Below are positions 1 through 9,219 of a stretch of 64,000 nucleotides of DNA, piece by piece. Source of the stretch: Spirochaetota bacterium (GTDB lineage Bacteria > Spirochaetota > UBA12135 > COTS27 > JAFLEE01); the NCBI GenBank assembly GCA_017302015.1, contig JAFLEE010000011.1, positions 25,318 to 89,317 on the forward strand. The letters run 5' to 3'. Made by a program: the position numbers and the translations under genes. How positions within the stretch are numbered: the first letter of the stretch is position 1; each line of letters begins with the position of its first letter. The notes beneath the pieces are model-generated. The model worked only from the letters and a program-made list of their open reading frames with translations. It did no database searches and was not told where the DNA came from.

Positions 1-52
1 CCTAACATGAACATGCCAGTGAACAAGTCGACGCGATAAAAAGGTGAAGAAC

Positions 53-622
53 ATGCATTGGATGCAGATCCTGATTATTTTGGTGTTTGGGCTGAAGATG
101 TCATTCCCAGCAGAACTCCCCGCGCGCGCACCGACGCTGTGGCTTGCCAAATTCGATTTCGAGGATGGCCGGGTCGACCGCTGGGCGCTCGAAGGGAATA
201 AAGATCATTTCACCTTCGCCACAGACTCGGCCCTTCCCCATTCCGGCCGTTACAGCGCTCGCCTCAACCTGGCCCGAGGATCAGACAAGGCGCGTCACGT
301 GCTGACCACCTTGCGCCTTCCGACGGAGACGCCATGGAAATCGGTGCTCATTCGTTTTTTCATGCGCAGTTCGGATCTTGCCGACGGCGACATAGTGGTC
401 AACCTCTTGGAACGGACGGCGAAGGGGCCGAGTTGGATTTCCGGAAAGTCACCCTACCTGCCACTGAGGGGATGTGCGGATTGGACAAGCGTGGAACTAA
501 GGGCCCCCCTCACCCCGGGTGCCACCACCTTTACCTTCTATCTGTCCGTGCGTGATACGGGCCTCGCCCGGGGAACACTTTGGATCGACGATCTCAGTTT
601 CGAATGCGATGCCGGAGAGTGA
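53..622 (+). CDS. Secreted stand-alone beta-sandwich (CBM-like) protein
   Basis: The protein has about 189 residues. A hydrophobic N-terminal stretch with ILIILVFGL looks like a signal peptide, and one jelly-roll-like domain fills the rest. I see no catalytic motif. The domain is clearly related to the first domain of the next gene: both share FDFE near the start, an RFF(M/L)R segment, LLER/MLER in the middle and a closing WIDDLS motif, which is common in CBM4/9-type sugar-binding domains. The ATG at 53 is preferred over a GTG at 44 because AAGG at 41-44 is well spaced for it. The stop lies one base before the next gene's start, so the two are cotranscribed. It probably binds glycan outside the cell. 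The specific ligand is unknown. Confidence 0.7.
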   Translation: MHWMQILIILVFGLKMSFPAELPARAPTLWLAKFDFEDGRVDRWALEGNKDHFTFATDSALPHSGRYSARLNLARGSDKARHVLTTLRLPTETPWKSVLIRFFMRSSDLADGDIVVNLLERTAKGPSWISGKSPYLPLRGCADWTSVELRAPLTPGATTFTFYLSVRDTGLARGTLWIDDLSFECDAGE

Positions 623-623
623 C

Positions 624-3600
624 ATGCGCTTAAGACTTGCCCTTTTCGGCCTACTTCCGCTTTTTTATCTCGTCTTTCCTCAAAAGACGAATGTGGTGGT
701 GACGCACATCGATTTCGAAAACCGCTCGATGGCAGGATGGGGCGCGGAAGGCGATGCCAGCACGTTCACCTGGTCGCTCGATGAAGAGCGACCCCACGGC
801 GGCCAGGTTTCGGCCCGCTTCGAAGTGACCGGGAAAGCCCTGGGTGCCCGGCGGCGTCATCTGTGGGTGGGTTTTCCCAAGGGAATGGAAGTCGCCCGCA
901 TCACCGTGAGATTTTTCTTGCGCACGCGAAACCTTCAGCCGGGCGACCTCACCTTCAACATGCTCGAGCGGAATGCGAGTGGGGTGTTGGGATGGGCACA
1001 GGGTAAAAACCCCTTCCTGACCCCGACCTGTTGCGAATCATGGACCCTGATCGAGGCCTCGGGCGACCTGACCAAGGGCCTCACCGGAGTGACCCTTTAC
1101 TGGAGCGTCCTTCGCAAAGGCCTCGAACAAGGGGCCTTCTGGATCGATGACCTCAGTGTTGAAGTCCTGCCCGCCGCGCCGACCATCACCTTTCATTCCG
1201 GGGAACGCGGCCATCTCATCTCCAAGATCCAGGGGCATATGCGTGTGACCTTTCCCGATGCCTCCAACTTAAGCGGCGGCCGGGTGCTCGTAAGCGACGA
1301 ATATGGCAAAACTATTGACTCCATCACAGTGCCTTCCGGCGCGTCCGTGGCCGGGGTCGCGCTGCCGGGTCGGGGGTATTACCACCTCAATGCCTCGGGT
1401 GTATACCCAAGCGGCCGCTTGACGGGTCAAACCGGCGCCGCCGTGCTTGGACCCCCACCGTCCGAAGACCTACGCCTGTCGTCGCGATTGGGCTTTTTCA
1501 GCGTCCGGGACCTTCCCGAGGCCGCGATCAAAGTCGGCACGGGGTGGAACCGGAAATTCCTGTCGTGGAATATCAGCCGGAAAAATGGCGCCTTGGTCTA
1601 CACCGGGCCCTCCAATCTGCTCCAAATGCCGACGAACCAGAACTGGATCCTCTGCTTTGACGGCCTGCCGGATTGGATGAGTTCGCCCCCGTCCGGAAGC
1701 GGGATGATTCCCGGAAAGTTTTATGCCCCAACAGATTGGGATGAACTGCGTCGGGCCGTTCGTCTCATTCTCGACCGCCCGCGAACGATAAGGTTTTTAG
1801 AAGTGATGAACGAGCCGGACGGAAACTGGAAAGGCACGGCAGCGGAACTCGTGAAATACCACCGGGTCATCGCCGAAGCCGCGCACTCGATTGATCCCAC
1901 GCTGCGGGTGCTCGGCCCCTGCCCCTACAGTATAAGACTACCCGATCTCGACGCCTGGGTACGCCTCGGCATGCTCGATCCACTCGACGGCCTTGCCATC
2001 CACGCCTACGTGAACGGCACCCCGCCCGAGGTCGAGTTCATCGAAAAAATCGTGGGGCTCAAGACTTACCTGTCATCTATCGGTCGAGCATCCTTACCAA
2101 TCTATTTCACCGAGTTCGGTTGGACCACGGCCGAAGGTACCTGGCAGAAACCCGTGGATGAACTGACGCAAGCCCGCTACCTGGCACGTTCCTTGGGCCT
2201 GTGTTCGGCCCAAGGCATCGATGCACTCTGCTATTTCTGCCTGCTGTATCACCCGGCGCCTAACCCCGGCGAACTCAATTTTTCTGTGCTTCGCTCCGAT
2301 GAAACCCCCAAGCCGTCTTTCGCGGCCTATGCCAACCTGACCCGTCGCCTCGCGGGATGTGAGCGCGGTGGTCGCTGGTGGCGCCTGTCACCCGAATCGC
2401 ATCTATTGGTCTTCCGCCGGGGAGCGACGGCGGTCGCCATGGCGTGGGATACCTCGACGAACACCGAAGTGGGTTCACCGACCGGCCTCACTGAACTCGC
2501 CGACATGATGGGGCGGCCGCTGCCATTCAAAGGGCCACAGCTTTCCATCGGGCCGTCCCCGGTGTATTTCGAACTACCCGATTCCAATTTCATCGACCCC
2601 GTCGTGCTGCCTTCCGTCACGCTACTCCTTGGCCGCTCACTTCCGTGCGCCCTTTCAGACCTTGTGGGGGTCCCCACCCTTTCGGTGGAAGGTGGCATGC
2701 TGAAGGCCTCCACCCAGGCCCATCCGGGTTCTTATCTTGTGCTCGGCAGAAGCGGTGGAACTTGGAAGGCCCAACCCGTCGTACTCCACTCGCCGCTGGA
2801 GATTGAGGGATGCTACCTGGAATGGCCATCGACGGCAACACCACGCCTGGCGGTGGCACTGCGTTCGGGTTTCGAAGCGCCGCTTCAAGTAAAAGTGCGC
2901 GCCGCATGCGAAAACGCCCGCGACCTCTTCGGCGGCCCCTACTCGCTCTCGAATCAAGACAGGCTCAAAGTCGCCTTGCCATTGGATACCTTTCGCCACG
3001 GCCAGCGTTATTTCGGAAAGTTGTTCGCCGACGCACTGTACGGGTCGGTCTTTCAACAAGGCAGCGCACCGTTTGATTTCACCCTGCTGCCGTGTCTTCC
3101 GGGCGAACTCACCGAAGCAACTTCGTTCATGGATATCAGTTCGTGGGATCCCTTCGGCGATGAGTTGGTGGATGGGCGCCTCCAACGCGGTGACTGCGCC
3201 GCCCAAATCAGATTCACCTACGACGATGCGGGCCTGCACGTCGCCGCATTCGTTCAGGACGATACCCATCTTCAATCGTGGACGGCGGCGGAAATGTGGA
3301 AAGGGGATTCCCTGCAACTCGCCTTCGACCTCGATCGCGACTCTCCTTGGCTTCCCAATTCCGGCCGATATTTCAACGGGCACCGGGTGTTTGAATACGG
3401 CTTGGCCAAGGGCGAGTCAGGTGTCATGAACTGGCGCTGGGTTTCGTATTCCGACCTCCCCACTTCCGTATCGGAAAAACGAATGGCAACCACGGTCATT
3501 CGGGAAGGCACCGTGACCCGCTACGAAATAAACTTCCCGTGGGTGACGCTCGGTTTGGAGCGTCGCCCTACTCCTGGGCGAACTTTTGGTATCGCAGTCG

Positions 3601-3710
3601 CCGTGAACGACTTGGATGCCAACGGCGGAAAACGACACGGGCTCAGGCTATTTCACGGCATCGTCGAAGCGAAAGACCCCACTCGCTTTGGCGCACTGAA
3701 CTTCCGTTGA
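624..3710 (+). CDS. Secreted multidomain clan GH-A glycoside hydrolase (GH39-like) with terminal sugar-binding domains
   Basis: About 1028 residues. The ATG at 624 follows GGAGAG at 614-619 and gives a clean signal peptide (MRLRLALFGLLPLFYLVF). Domain order: a CBM-like jelly roll (about 25-190, closing with WIDDLS), a linker beta-sandwich, a TIM barrel (about 270-620) and a C-terminal CBM9-like domain (about 850-1028). The barrel carries the clan GH-A pair: acid/base Glu near 397 in VMNEPDG and nucleophile Glu near 497 in YFTEFGWTT. The layout resembles GH39 and related GH-A enzymes, but the exact family cannot be fixed by eye. It is probably exported and acts on a polysaccharide or oligosaccharide. 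It forms an operon with the upstream stand-alone domain protein and is followed by insertion-sequence debris. Confidence 0.75.
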   Translation: MRLRLALFGLLPLFYLVFPQKTNVVVTHIDFENRSMAGWGAEGDASTFTWSLDEERPHGGQVSARFEVTGKALGARRRHLWVGFPKGMEVARITVRFFLRTRNLQPGDLTFNMLERNASGVLGWAQGKNPFLTPTCCESWTLIEASGDLTKGLTGVTLYWSVLRKGLEQGAFWIDDLSVEVLPAAPTITFHSGERGHLISKIQGHMRVTFPDASNLSGGRVLVSDEYGKTIDSITVPSGASVAGVALPGRGYYHLNASGVYPSGRLTGQTGAAVLGPPPSEDLRLSSRLGFFSVRDLPEAAIKVGTGWNRKFLSWNISRKNGALVYTGPSNLLQMPTNQNWILCFDGLPDWMSSPPSGSGMIPGKFYAPTDWDELRRAVRLILDRPRTIRFLEVMNEPDGNWKGTAAELVKYHRVIAEAAHSIDPTLRVLGPCPYSIRLPDLDAWVRLGMLDPLDGLAIHAYVNGTPPEVEFIEKIVGLKTYLSSIGRASLPIYFTEFGWTTAEGTWQKPVDELTQARYLARSLGLCSAQGIDALCYFCLLYHPAPNPGELNFSVLRSDETPKPSFAAYANLTRRLAGCERGGRWWRLSPESHLLVFRRGATAVAMAWDTSTNTEVGSPTGLTELADMMGRPLPFKGPQLSIGPSPVYFELPDSNFIDPVVLPSVTLLLGRSLPCALSDLVGVPTLSVEGGMLKASTQAHPGSYLVLGRSGGTWKAQPVVLHSPLEIEGCYLEWPSTATPRLAVALRSGFEAPLQVKVRAACENARDLFGGPYSLSNQDRLKVALPLDTFRHGQRYFGKLFADALYGSVFQQGSAPFDFTLLPCLPGELTEATSFMDISSWDPFGDELVDGRLQRGDCAAQIRFTYDDAGLHVAAFVQDDTHLQSWTAAEMWKGDSLQLAFDLDRDSPWLPNSGRYFNGHRVFEYGLAKGESGVMNWRWVSYSDLPTSVSEKRMATTVIREGTVTRYEINFPWVTLGLERRPTPGRTFGIAVAVNDLDANGGKRHGLRLFHGIVEAKDPTRFGALNFR

Positions 3711-3871
3711 CGCCGTTCTCGCGTTTGCGATCTGGCACCCGCCCATAACGGCTGGGTGACATTCTTGTCTACTTTTCTTAACGCTGCTAAAAAGTCAGCA
3801 CTATTCACGTTTAGAATCCTGGAGGAAGCCATGCCATTTTGTTTCGACTGTATGTCCAGCCATGATTTACC

Positions 3872-4560
3872 CAGCCCATTCTCCATGATTTGAGAAAAGG
3901 CACGACAATATTTCGAATCCCACGCTTGTGTATGCCTATCTTGCCAGCCCGAATCCTTCTTGCGATGGTATCGCGGTTGCCTCACTCACATGGGGGTGTT
4001 TCTTCAGGCCGGCAGATGGTTTTCAAGTTCGTGGCCAGGTGTTTTCGGACAGATTGAGATATTTGCCCCCTGAATCGACTCGGATCCGGTATGGCTCGGT
4101 GGAAAACCTTAAAGGGTGTATAGCCGAAAGGGCCGTATGCTGCCGATTATTGTAGTCGGCGATCGCGGTCGGCAAAAATACGGTCACGGCTCTTTAGTCG
4201 CGTAGGGGAAACGTGAAGAGGAAGCGATACTTCAGGGTAAAGTTCCCCGCCTCGACCATGCTGTTTCTAGCCATGATGTCTCGCTGGGCGACGAGGTGGC
4301 GAACCTGGGCAAGATTCCGCAAGGTGTTCTCGGAGCCGTCGTCCGTAAGCCGCATCTTGACCTAGGCCAATCCATTCTATAGGGTGGGTCGTGAAAGCCA
4401 ACTCAAGCGTGGCCAGAGCGTTTTTGGCGGAGAGGACTTCGTGGGCGCTGAAGGCCAGGATACATCTGGAAAAGTTGTCGAGGACCAAGTGGATATAGAC
4501 TCGGAGATGGTCGAGTGGGCGGAAAACCGTGGTAACTCGCGCACGTCTCGATTCCCACCG
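3872..4560 (-). mobile_element. Insertion-sequence remnant, copy A (integrase-core type)
   Basis: From about 3872 to 4190 this segment aligns closely with 11292-11612. Both begin with CAGCCCATTC, then TTTGAGAAAA, then a shared stretch around TTGCCAGCCCGAATCCTTCT. A weaker relative lies at 22469-22882. The shared part is the 3' end of a minus-strand transposase plus its terminal DNA. Copy A alone continues leftwards in the transposase sense, to about 4560, into part of the DDE core. No complete terminal inverted repeats or target-site duplication could be delimited. Confidence 0.65.
3982..4530 (-). pseudogene. Broken integrase-core (rve/DDE) transposase
   Basis: Read on the minus strand, 4370-4530 encodes YIHLVLDNFSRCILAFSAHE, typical of the beta-strand carrying the second catalytic Asp in rve-type transposases of the IS3/IS481 sort. 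About 4100-4190 encodes LPTAIADYNN, the usual C-terminal signature. The reading frame is lost between and after these pieces. Copy B has a run of four A (CGAAAAGGG) where copy A has three (CGAAAGGG), and this one-base deletion destroys the TPFEVFHG motif that copy B keeps. The gene is not functional. Limits are approximate. Confidence 0.6.
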
Positions 4561-4799
4561 AGGTGGAGGAGGCTTTCCGGGCGCTCCAGGCGGAGTTTCC
4601 GACTTCGATGCGGCAGGCAGAGGGCCGCTGGGCCTCACCGATGCCGCCAAGGGATGCGACGGATGCGAGAACGGCGAACTCCACCTGAAGTCGGGCAAGC
4701 GGCGATAAACGGTGAAAACACCCGCATCGCCGGGCTCACCACCGAATGGTCAGCCGGCGACCGCGTCGCGGGTGGCTTCCAGGGCCGAACGGAATTCCT

Positions 4800-5030
4800 G
4801 CGGCCTGCCAAGCACACCAACGAGTGGTCCATCCTTTCGGTCGGGCCCGCGATGGGCAAAATCATCGACGCCACCGGCAAGGTCACCGGCCCACGTTCAC
4901 CGCCGCCGCCATCCTCGCCGCGCTGGCGCTCCGTTTCTCGATCTACGTCTACTTCCAGTTCAACCAGCTCGGCGGGACGAAACACGAGGTCGCGCCCCTG
5001 GAAGCGGAAATCGAGCCCGAAGAAGGCTGA
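4800..5030 (+). pseudogene. Possible C-terminal remnant of an MFS-type transporter
   Basis: Two adjacent frames together spell a plausible membrane-protein end. One gives VGPAMGKIIDATGKVTG, resembling the loop between late transmembrane helices of major facilitator permeases. After a one-base shift near 4892 comes a hydrophobic helix, FTAAAILAALALRFSIYVYF, and a short acidic tail ending at a TGA at about 5030. No intact start or upstream domain is visible and the sequence to the left is insertion-sequence debris. I read it as the broken tail of a sugar transporter, but the assignment rests on a short stretch. Confidence 0.35.
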
Positions 5031-5122
5031 GCGCCGCAAGGCCCCTGGAGCGCAGCGAGCCCATGGAAACCTTGGACGCCCTCCCATCAACCGCTATCGC
5101 GCAGGAAATTGACGATACGCCC

Positions 5123-5953
5123 TTAACGGCGGGCCCGGCGGTATTCGCGCGGCGAGAGCCCCAGGGCCTGCTTGAAGGCCCGCGAAAAATGAAACGCGTC
5201 AAAGAACCCGAGCATTTCGGCGAGCTGGGTAAGTTTTGGGGGCTCGGGTGAGGCGAGGCGCCGCGCGGCCTCGCCCAGGATGAGCCGCTGGCGGAAACGC
5301 GCGAGGCCCACGCCGGTGCGGGCCTTGAAGGCGCGCTTGAAGGTGGAGCGGCTCAAGTGGGCGCGGGCCGCGAGCTCCTTCTCGGGGCGCCGGGCCCAGG
5401 GGGCGCGCAAGAGCTCCTCGAAGACCCGGTCGAAGTGGGGGAGCCGCGTTTCAACGGCAGGCTCCACCGATAGCTCGGCGAGGAGCTGGGCGAGGAGGGC
5501 CTCGGCCTTGAGGCGCTCCCGCGGGAAGCCGGACTGGGCGCGGCGCACCAGCTCTTCCGCCATAAGCCGCCATTCGGGGCGGCCGTGCCCCGGGGTATGG
5601 AACGGAATTAGCAGGCGCTGGCCCGGCCCGGGTGGGAGCTCGTGGTACCAGCGGTCGGCGCGGGCGGGAGAGCAGTAGAGGGCCCACGCGGCATAGGGGC
5701 CGGGCGGGCGAGGGGTGGGGTATTCACGCCCCGGCAGGTAGCACACCACGTCGCCCGGCCCCACTTCCACGCGCCGGTCGCGGTCCACGAGGAGCCGGGT
5801 GCCCGCGTGCTGGACGTAGAGGTAGGGTGACCCGGGCCGGAAGACCTCGTCCCAATTCCCGAAGGGGGGCTGGCGCCGCACCTCGAGGGCATCGAGGACG
5901 CGGCGGCGCTCGGGGAGCGAAAGGCCCGCATAACCCATGAGCCAAATATACAT
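5123..5953 (-). CDS. AraC-family transcriptional regulator
   Basis: About 276 residues. The N-terminal half is a cupin-like sensor (HAGTRLLVDRD, then GPGDVVCYLPG). The C-terminal hundred residues are the double helix-turn-helix of the AraC family, with LAARAHLSRSTFKRAFKART followed by LAEMLGFFDAFHFSRAFKQ and PREYRRARR. It is transcribed divergently from the LamG-GH16 gene starting at 6038, with 84 bases between the starts, so it most likely controls the GH16-sulfatase unit in response to a released sugar. A second ATG at 5938 is possible. Confidence 0.85.
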   Translation of the reverse strand: MYIWLMGYAGLSLPERRRVLDALEVRRQPPFGNWDEVFRPGSPYLYVQHAGTRLLVDRDRRVEVGPGDVVCYLPGREYPTPRPPGPYAAWALYCSPARADRWYHELPPGPGQRLLIPFHTPGHGRPEWRLMAEELVRRAQSGFPRERLKAEALLAQLLAELSVEPAVETRLPHFDRVFEELLRAPWARRPEKELAARAHLSRSTFKRAFKARTGVGLARFRQRLILGEAARRLASPEPPKLTQLAEMLGFFDAFHFSRAFKQALGLSPREYRRARR

Positions 5954-6037
5954 GTTTTTACAGGCGCCATCAATGGACAGGGCTCGCCGGCGGGGCTACC
6001 CTGAAGGAAGGCGCACCGCGCGCCTTGGAGTCCGCCC

Positions 6038-7612
6038 ATGCAATCCCGCCTCCTCCTCCCCGGCCTCACGCTCTGGGCCACCCTGGCCGCCGCCGAGCCC
6101 GCCGCGCTGCTCTTCCACGCCAACTTCGACGGGGGCCTCGATGCCAGCATGGCCAAGGGGGCGGCTAAAGCGATGGTCTCGGGCCGCGTCGCGCTCGTGG
6201 AGGGGCATGCGGGGAAAGGCGTTTCAATAGAGGCAAAAGGGTTCCTTTCCTACGTCGCCGCAGGGAACCTGCTCCCCGGGCGGGGGAGCGTCTGTTTCTG
6301 GTTCAAACCGCTCGCCCCGGTTCAGAGCCGGGCCGGCTGGGACCGCCTCTTCGATATCCACGGGGCCACCGACAAGGAAAACTGCATCCGCATTCACTTC
6401 ATGAAGGGGGCGCCCAAGCTGTACGCCGCCCTGGCCTCCCGCGTGCGCGCAAGCCTCACCTCATTCGCAGACGTCTCGGATTGGAGCGCGGGGCGCTGGC
6501 GCCATGTGGCGTTCACCTGGGATGGCGCCTCCGCGCGGCTCTACCTCGATGGCGGGCTCGTCGCGCACACCGTAGACCCGGTGCTCCCCGAGGCGCTCGA
6601 AAGCGCCTTCTACCTCGGGAGCCGAAAAGAGGGCGGCGAGGAATCCCGCGGTGTTTTCGATGAGCTCCGCGTCTATTCCGGCCCACTTGCAGGGCGCGAG
6701 GTGGCGGCCCTGGCCGGGCTGGACGCGGCGGAGGCCTCGCGTGTGGAGCTGCTCAACGAGGCCAAGCTGCGCTACCTCGACACGCCGCTAGTCACCTTTC
6801 GCATCAGCGGCCCGCTCCCGCCGCCGCCGAGCCGGGTGAGCGAGCGTTTCCCGCTCTCAGACCAGGAGAACCGGGGCGGCTGGGCCCTCGTCGACGCCTT
6901 CAGCGACGAATTCACCGGGGCCCGCATGGATGCCTCCAAGTGGAGCAATACCATCGACAGCTGGGGGCAGTGGGAATGGCGCGCCGAGAACACCTGGCAT
7001 GAAAACGGGTTCCTCAAGGTACGGATGCTGTACACCAACCTGGGCAACGGGCGCTACTACACCTCGGGCACCTATCGAAGCCTGGGCACCATCCGCTACG
7101 GCTATTTCGAGTGCCGCATGAAGGGCAGCACGGTCAACCCTGGCACCTGTCCCGCCTTCTGGCTCTTCTGCAACGACGCCGACCGCTGGACGGAAATCGA
7201 CTGGCTCGAGTTGGGGCAACAATACAGCAACAAGGCATACCAGAGCCCGGCCAACGTGCTCGATTACACCCTGCACCTGTTCAAGCATCCCCGGTTCCAT
7301 AATCCCTCTCAGGCGAAGGGGCAGGTGCCCGGGCATTACCAGCACAGCTTGCTCGGCTACGAGGCGCCTTTCAATCCCTCCGAGGGCTTCCACGTGTACG
7401 GGGGCCTCTGGACCCCGACGGAAATCAGCATCTTCCTCGACGGTGTGAAACTGGTGACGCGCACCAATGACTACTGGGACCAGCCGCTGTGGCTCATCCT
7501 ATCCATGGGGGTTCGCAATCCCTATCTAAAGCAGCCTTCGGGCGAGGGTTTCCCCGCGCTTTGGGAAATTGACTACGTGCGCACCTGGAAGAACGCGGCG
7601 ACCCGAAATTGA
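6038..7612 (+). CDS. Secreted LamG-like plus GH16 family glycoside hydrolase
   Basis: About 524 residues. A signal peptide (ends near residue 19, TLAAAEP) is followed by a concanavalin-A/LamG-like domain (about 25-230, with YLDGGLVAHT and GVFDELRVYS typical of that fold), then a GH16 catalytic domain (about 285-520). The GH16 active site is visible as E386-I-D388-W-L-E391, giving the E-x-D-x-x-E form with nucleophile, helper Asp and acid/base. The extra residue in this motif is the bulged form seen in agarase, carrageenase, porphyranase and laminarinase branches. With the sulfatase directly downstream, a sulfated galactan or a beta-glucan are both possible substrates. It acts outside the cytoplasm. 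Confidence 0.85.
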   Translation: MQSRLLLPGLTLWATLAAAEPAALLFHANFDGGLDASMAKGAAKAMVSGRVALVEGHAGKGVSIEAKGFLSYVAAGNLLPGRGSVCFWFKPLAPVQSRAGWDRLFDIHGATDKENCIRIHFMKGAPKLYAALASRVRASLTSFADVSDWSAGRWRHVAFTWDGASARLYLDGGLVAHTVDPVLPEALESAFYLGSRKEGGEESRGVFDELRVYSGPLAGREVAALAGLDAAEASRVELLNEAKLRYLDTPLVTFRISGPLPPPPSRVSERFPLSDQENRGGWALVDAFSDEFTGARMDASKWSNTIDSWGQWEWRAENTWHENGFLKVRMLYTNLGNGRYYTSGTYRSLGTIRYGYFECRMKGSTVNPGTCPAFWLFCNDADRWTEIDWLELGQQYSNKAYQSPANVLDYTLHLFKHPRFHNPSQAKGQVPGHYQHSLLGYEAPFNPSEGFHVYGGLWTPTEISIFLDGVKLVTRTNDYWDQPLWLILSMGVRNPYLKQPSGEGFPALWEIDYVRTWKNAATRN

Positions 7613-7694
7613 GCGTCATCCAGTATCATACTCGCGGCGCGTCACGCTTGCCCCTCCGGCATGGGCTGCAGCGCATGGTTTACAGGAGCTCCCA

Positions 7695-9212
7695 TTGAAC
7701 AGCCAGATGAAGCGCAACATCCTCGTCATCCTCTGCGACCAGCTGAGGAAAGACTTCCTTTCCTGCTACGGGTGCAAGGCCATCCCCACCCCCGCCCTCG
7801 ACAGCCTGGCCGCCTGCGGGGTGGTGTTCGACAACGCGCTCACCGTATCCCCGGTGTGCGCCCCCGCGCGCGCCTCGATGATGACGGGCCGCTACGTCAG
7901 CGACCACGGCGTATGGACGAACGACCTGCCCTTTCGCGAAGGGCTGGAATACCTGCCCGAGCGTATGAACGCGCTCGGCTATGCCACCGGGTGTTTCGGA
8001 AAATTGCATCACTACCCTGCGAATGACGCCAAAGGCTTCCAGCATGTGCGGCTTACCGAGGAGAACCGCCTCGGTGAGGAGGATGGCTACCTGCGTTGGT
8101 TGAGAGCCCGCCGGCCAGGGGTGACGAACGTCTTCAACGGGAAAGGATATGAGTACAGCCTGCCGGCGGAGGAGCACTACGAGCACTGGGTGGTCGACGA
8201 AGCCCTGACGTTCATGAAAGCCGGGCGAGGCTCAGCGCCCTTTTTCGCCTGGGTCTCCTTCCAGGGGCCCCATGACCCGGTCCACCCCCCCAAGGCCTTC
8301 AAGGGCTCGGTGGATGGCGCCTTACTTCCGCAACCCATTTCCGCCTGCCCCGACGAGGGCGAGGTCATCCGCTACCGGCGCGCCTGCGCCGGCGTCACCA
8401 AGGACCGGGCAGCGCTCATGGAGAAGCGTGTGGCGTACGGGGATTTCATCCACTATATCGATACACAAATCGGCCGCATCCTCGACGGCCTGAAAGAAGA
8501 AGGGCTCTGGGAGTCGACCACGGTCCTCTTCAGCGCCGACCACGGCGACCTGCTGGGGGACCACGGGCTCATGCAGAAGGGCCCCTACCCGTACCGCGGC
8601 CAGCTGGACGTGCCCCTCATCCTCGCCAACCAGCCCGGCGTGGAGGCGGGCCGAAGCGCAGCGCTCACGGGGAACCTCGATCTCCCCGCGACGGTCCTGG
8701 ACTGCGCCGGGGACGCGCACCCCCTGGGCGTCTCGCGCTCGCTCATCCCGATGGCGCGCGGCGAGGAAGTGTCGCTGCGAAGGGTGAATTACAGCGAGTT
8801 CTGCGACTCGATCAAGACGGTGGAGGACGGGCGCTGGCGCTTCTCCTATTTCCCGTTCACGGGGAAACGGATGTTATTCGACAAGCGAGCGGATACGGAT
8901 GAGCTGGTGAACCTCTCTGGCCGCGGGGAACTGGCCGGGCTCGAGGCGGGATTCCTGGCCGCGGTGCTCGACCACCTGATCGTGGCCAAGGGGGTACGGG
9001 TGGAAGCCCACGATCTGGTACCGGCCCAGCAGGAAGGCTTGTCCCGCCTCGCTCCCGGCTGGCGTGAAGGATTCGAGGTCGCGTTTCCCTTGTCGGCCCT
9101 TGAGCGAGAGCGCCTGCGCGGGGAAGGCCTGGACACGGAATACCTCGACTTTTGCAGGGCGAAGCCGGTCCTGCGCTGCTACGCGAAACCCTACTGGAAG
9201 ACGGGCCTCTAA
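7695..9212 (+). CDS. Type I (formylglycine-dependent) sulfatase
   Basis: About 505 residues. The start is probably TTG at 7695 with AGGAG at 7684-7688; an ATG at 7707 is the alternative. The protein opens with NILVILCDQLRKDFLSCYG, the metal-binding Asp region of S1 sulfatases. Near residue 55 it has VCAPARASMMTGRY, the C-x-P-x-R signature whose Cys is oxidised to formylglycine. FSADHGDLLGDHGLMQKGPYP is the second metal-binding block. No signal peptide is seen, so the enzyme may be cytoplasmic or exported in an unusual way. The maturation enzyme is not in the window. It follows the GH16 gene by 82 bases and presumably desulfates its products. Confidence 0.88.
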   Translation: MNSQMKRNILVILCDQLRKDFLSCYGCKAIPTPALDSLAACGVVFDNALTVSPVCAPARASMMTGRYVSDHGVWTNDLPFREGLEYLPERMNALGYATGCFGKLHHYPANDAKGFQHVRLTEENRLGEEDGYLRWLRARRPGVTNVFNGKGYEYSLPAEEHYEHWVVDEALTFMKAGRGSAPFFAWVSFQGPHDPVHPPKAFKGSVDGALLPQPISACPDEGEVIRYRRACAGVTKDRAALMEKRVAYGDFIHYIDTQIGRILDGLKEEGLWESTTVLFSADHGDLLGDHGLMQKGPYPYRGQLDVPLILANQPGVEAGRSAALTGNLDLPATVLDCAGDAHPLGVSRSLIPMARGEEVSLRRVNYSEFCDSIKTVEDGRWRFSYFPFTGKRMLFDKRADTDELVNLSGRGELAGLEAGFLAAVLDHLIVAKGVRVEAHDLVPAQQEGLSRLAPGWREGFEVAFPLSALERERLRGEGLDTEYLDFCRAKPVLRCYAKPYWKTGL

Positions 9213-9219
9213 CGCAGCC

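Noticed and set aside
4384..5112. 242-codon plus-strand frame across the insertion-sequence remnant
   Set aside because: It runs antisense through transposase debris. Only the part near 4800-4890 looks protein-like, and that belongs with a neighbouring frame as a permease remnant.
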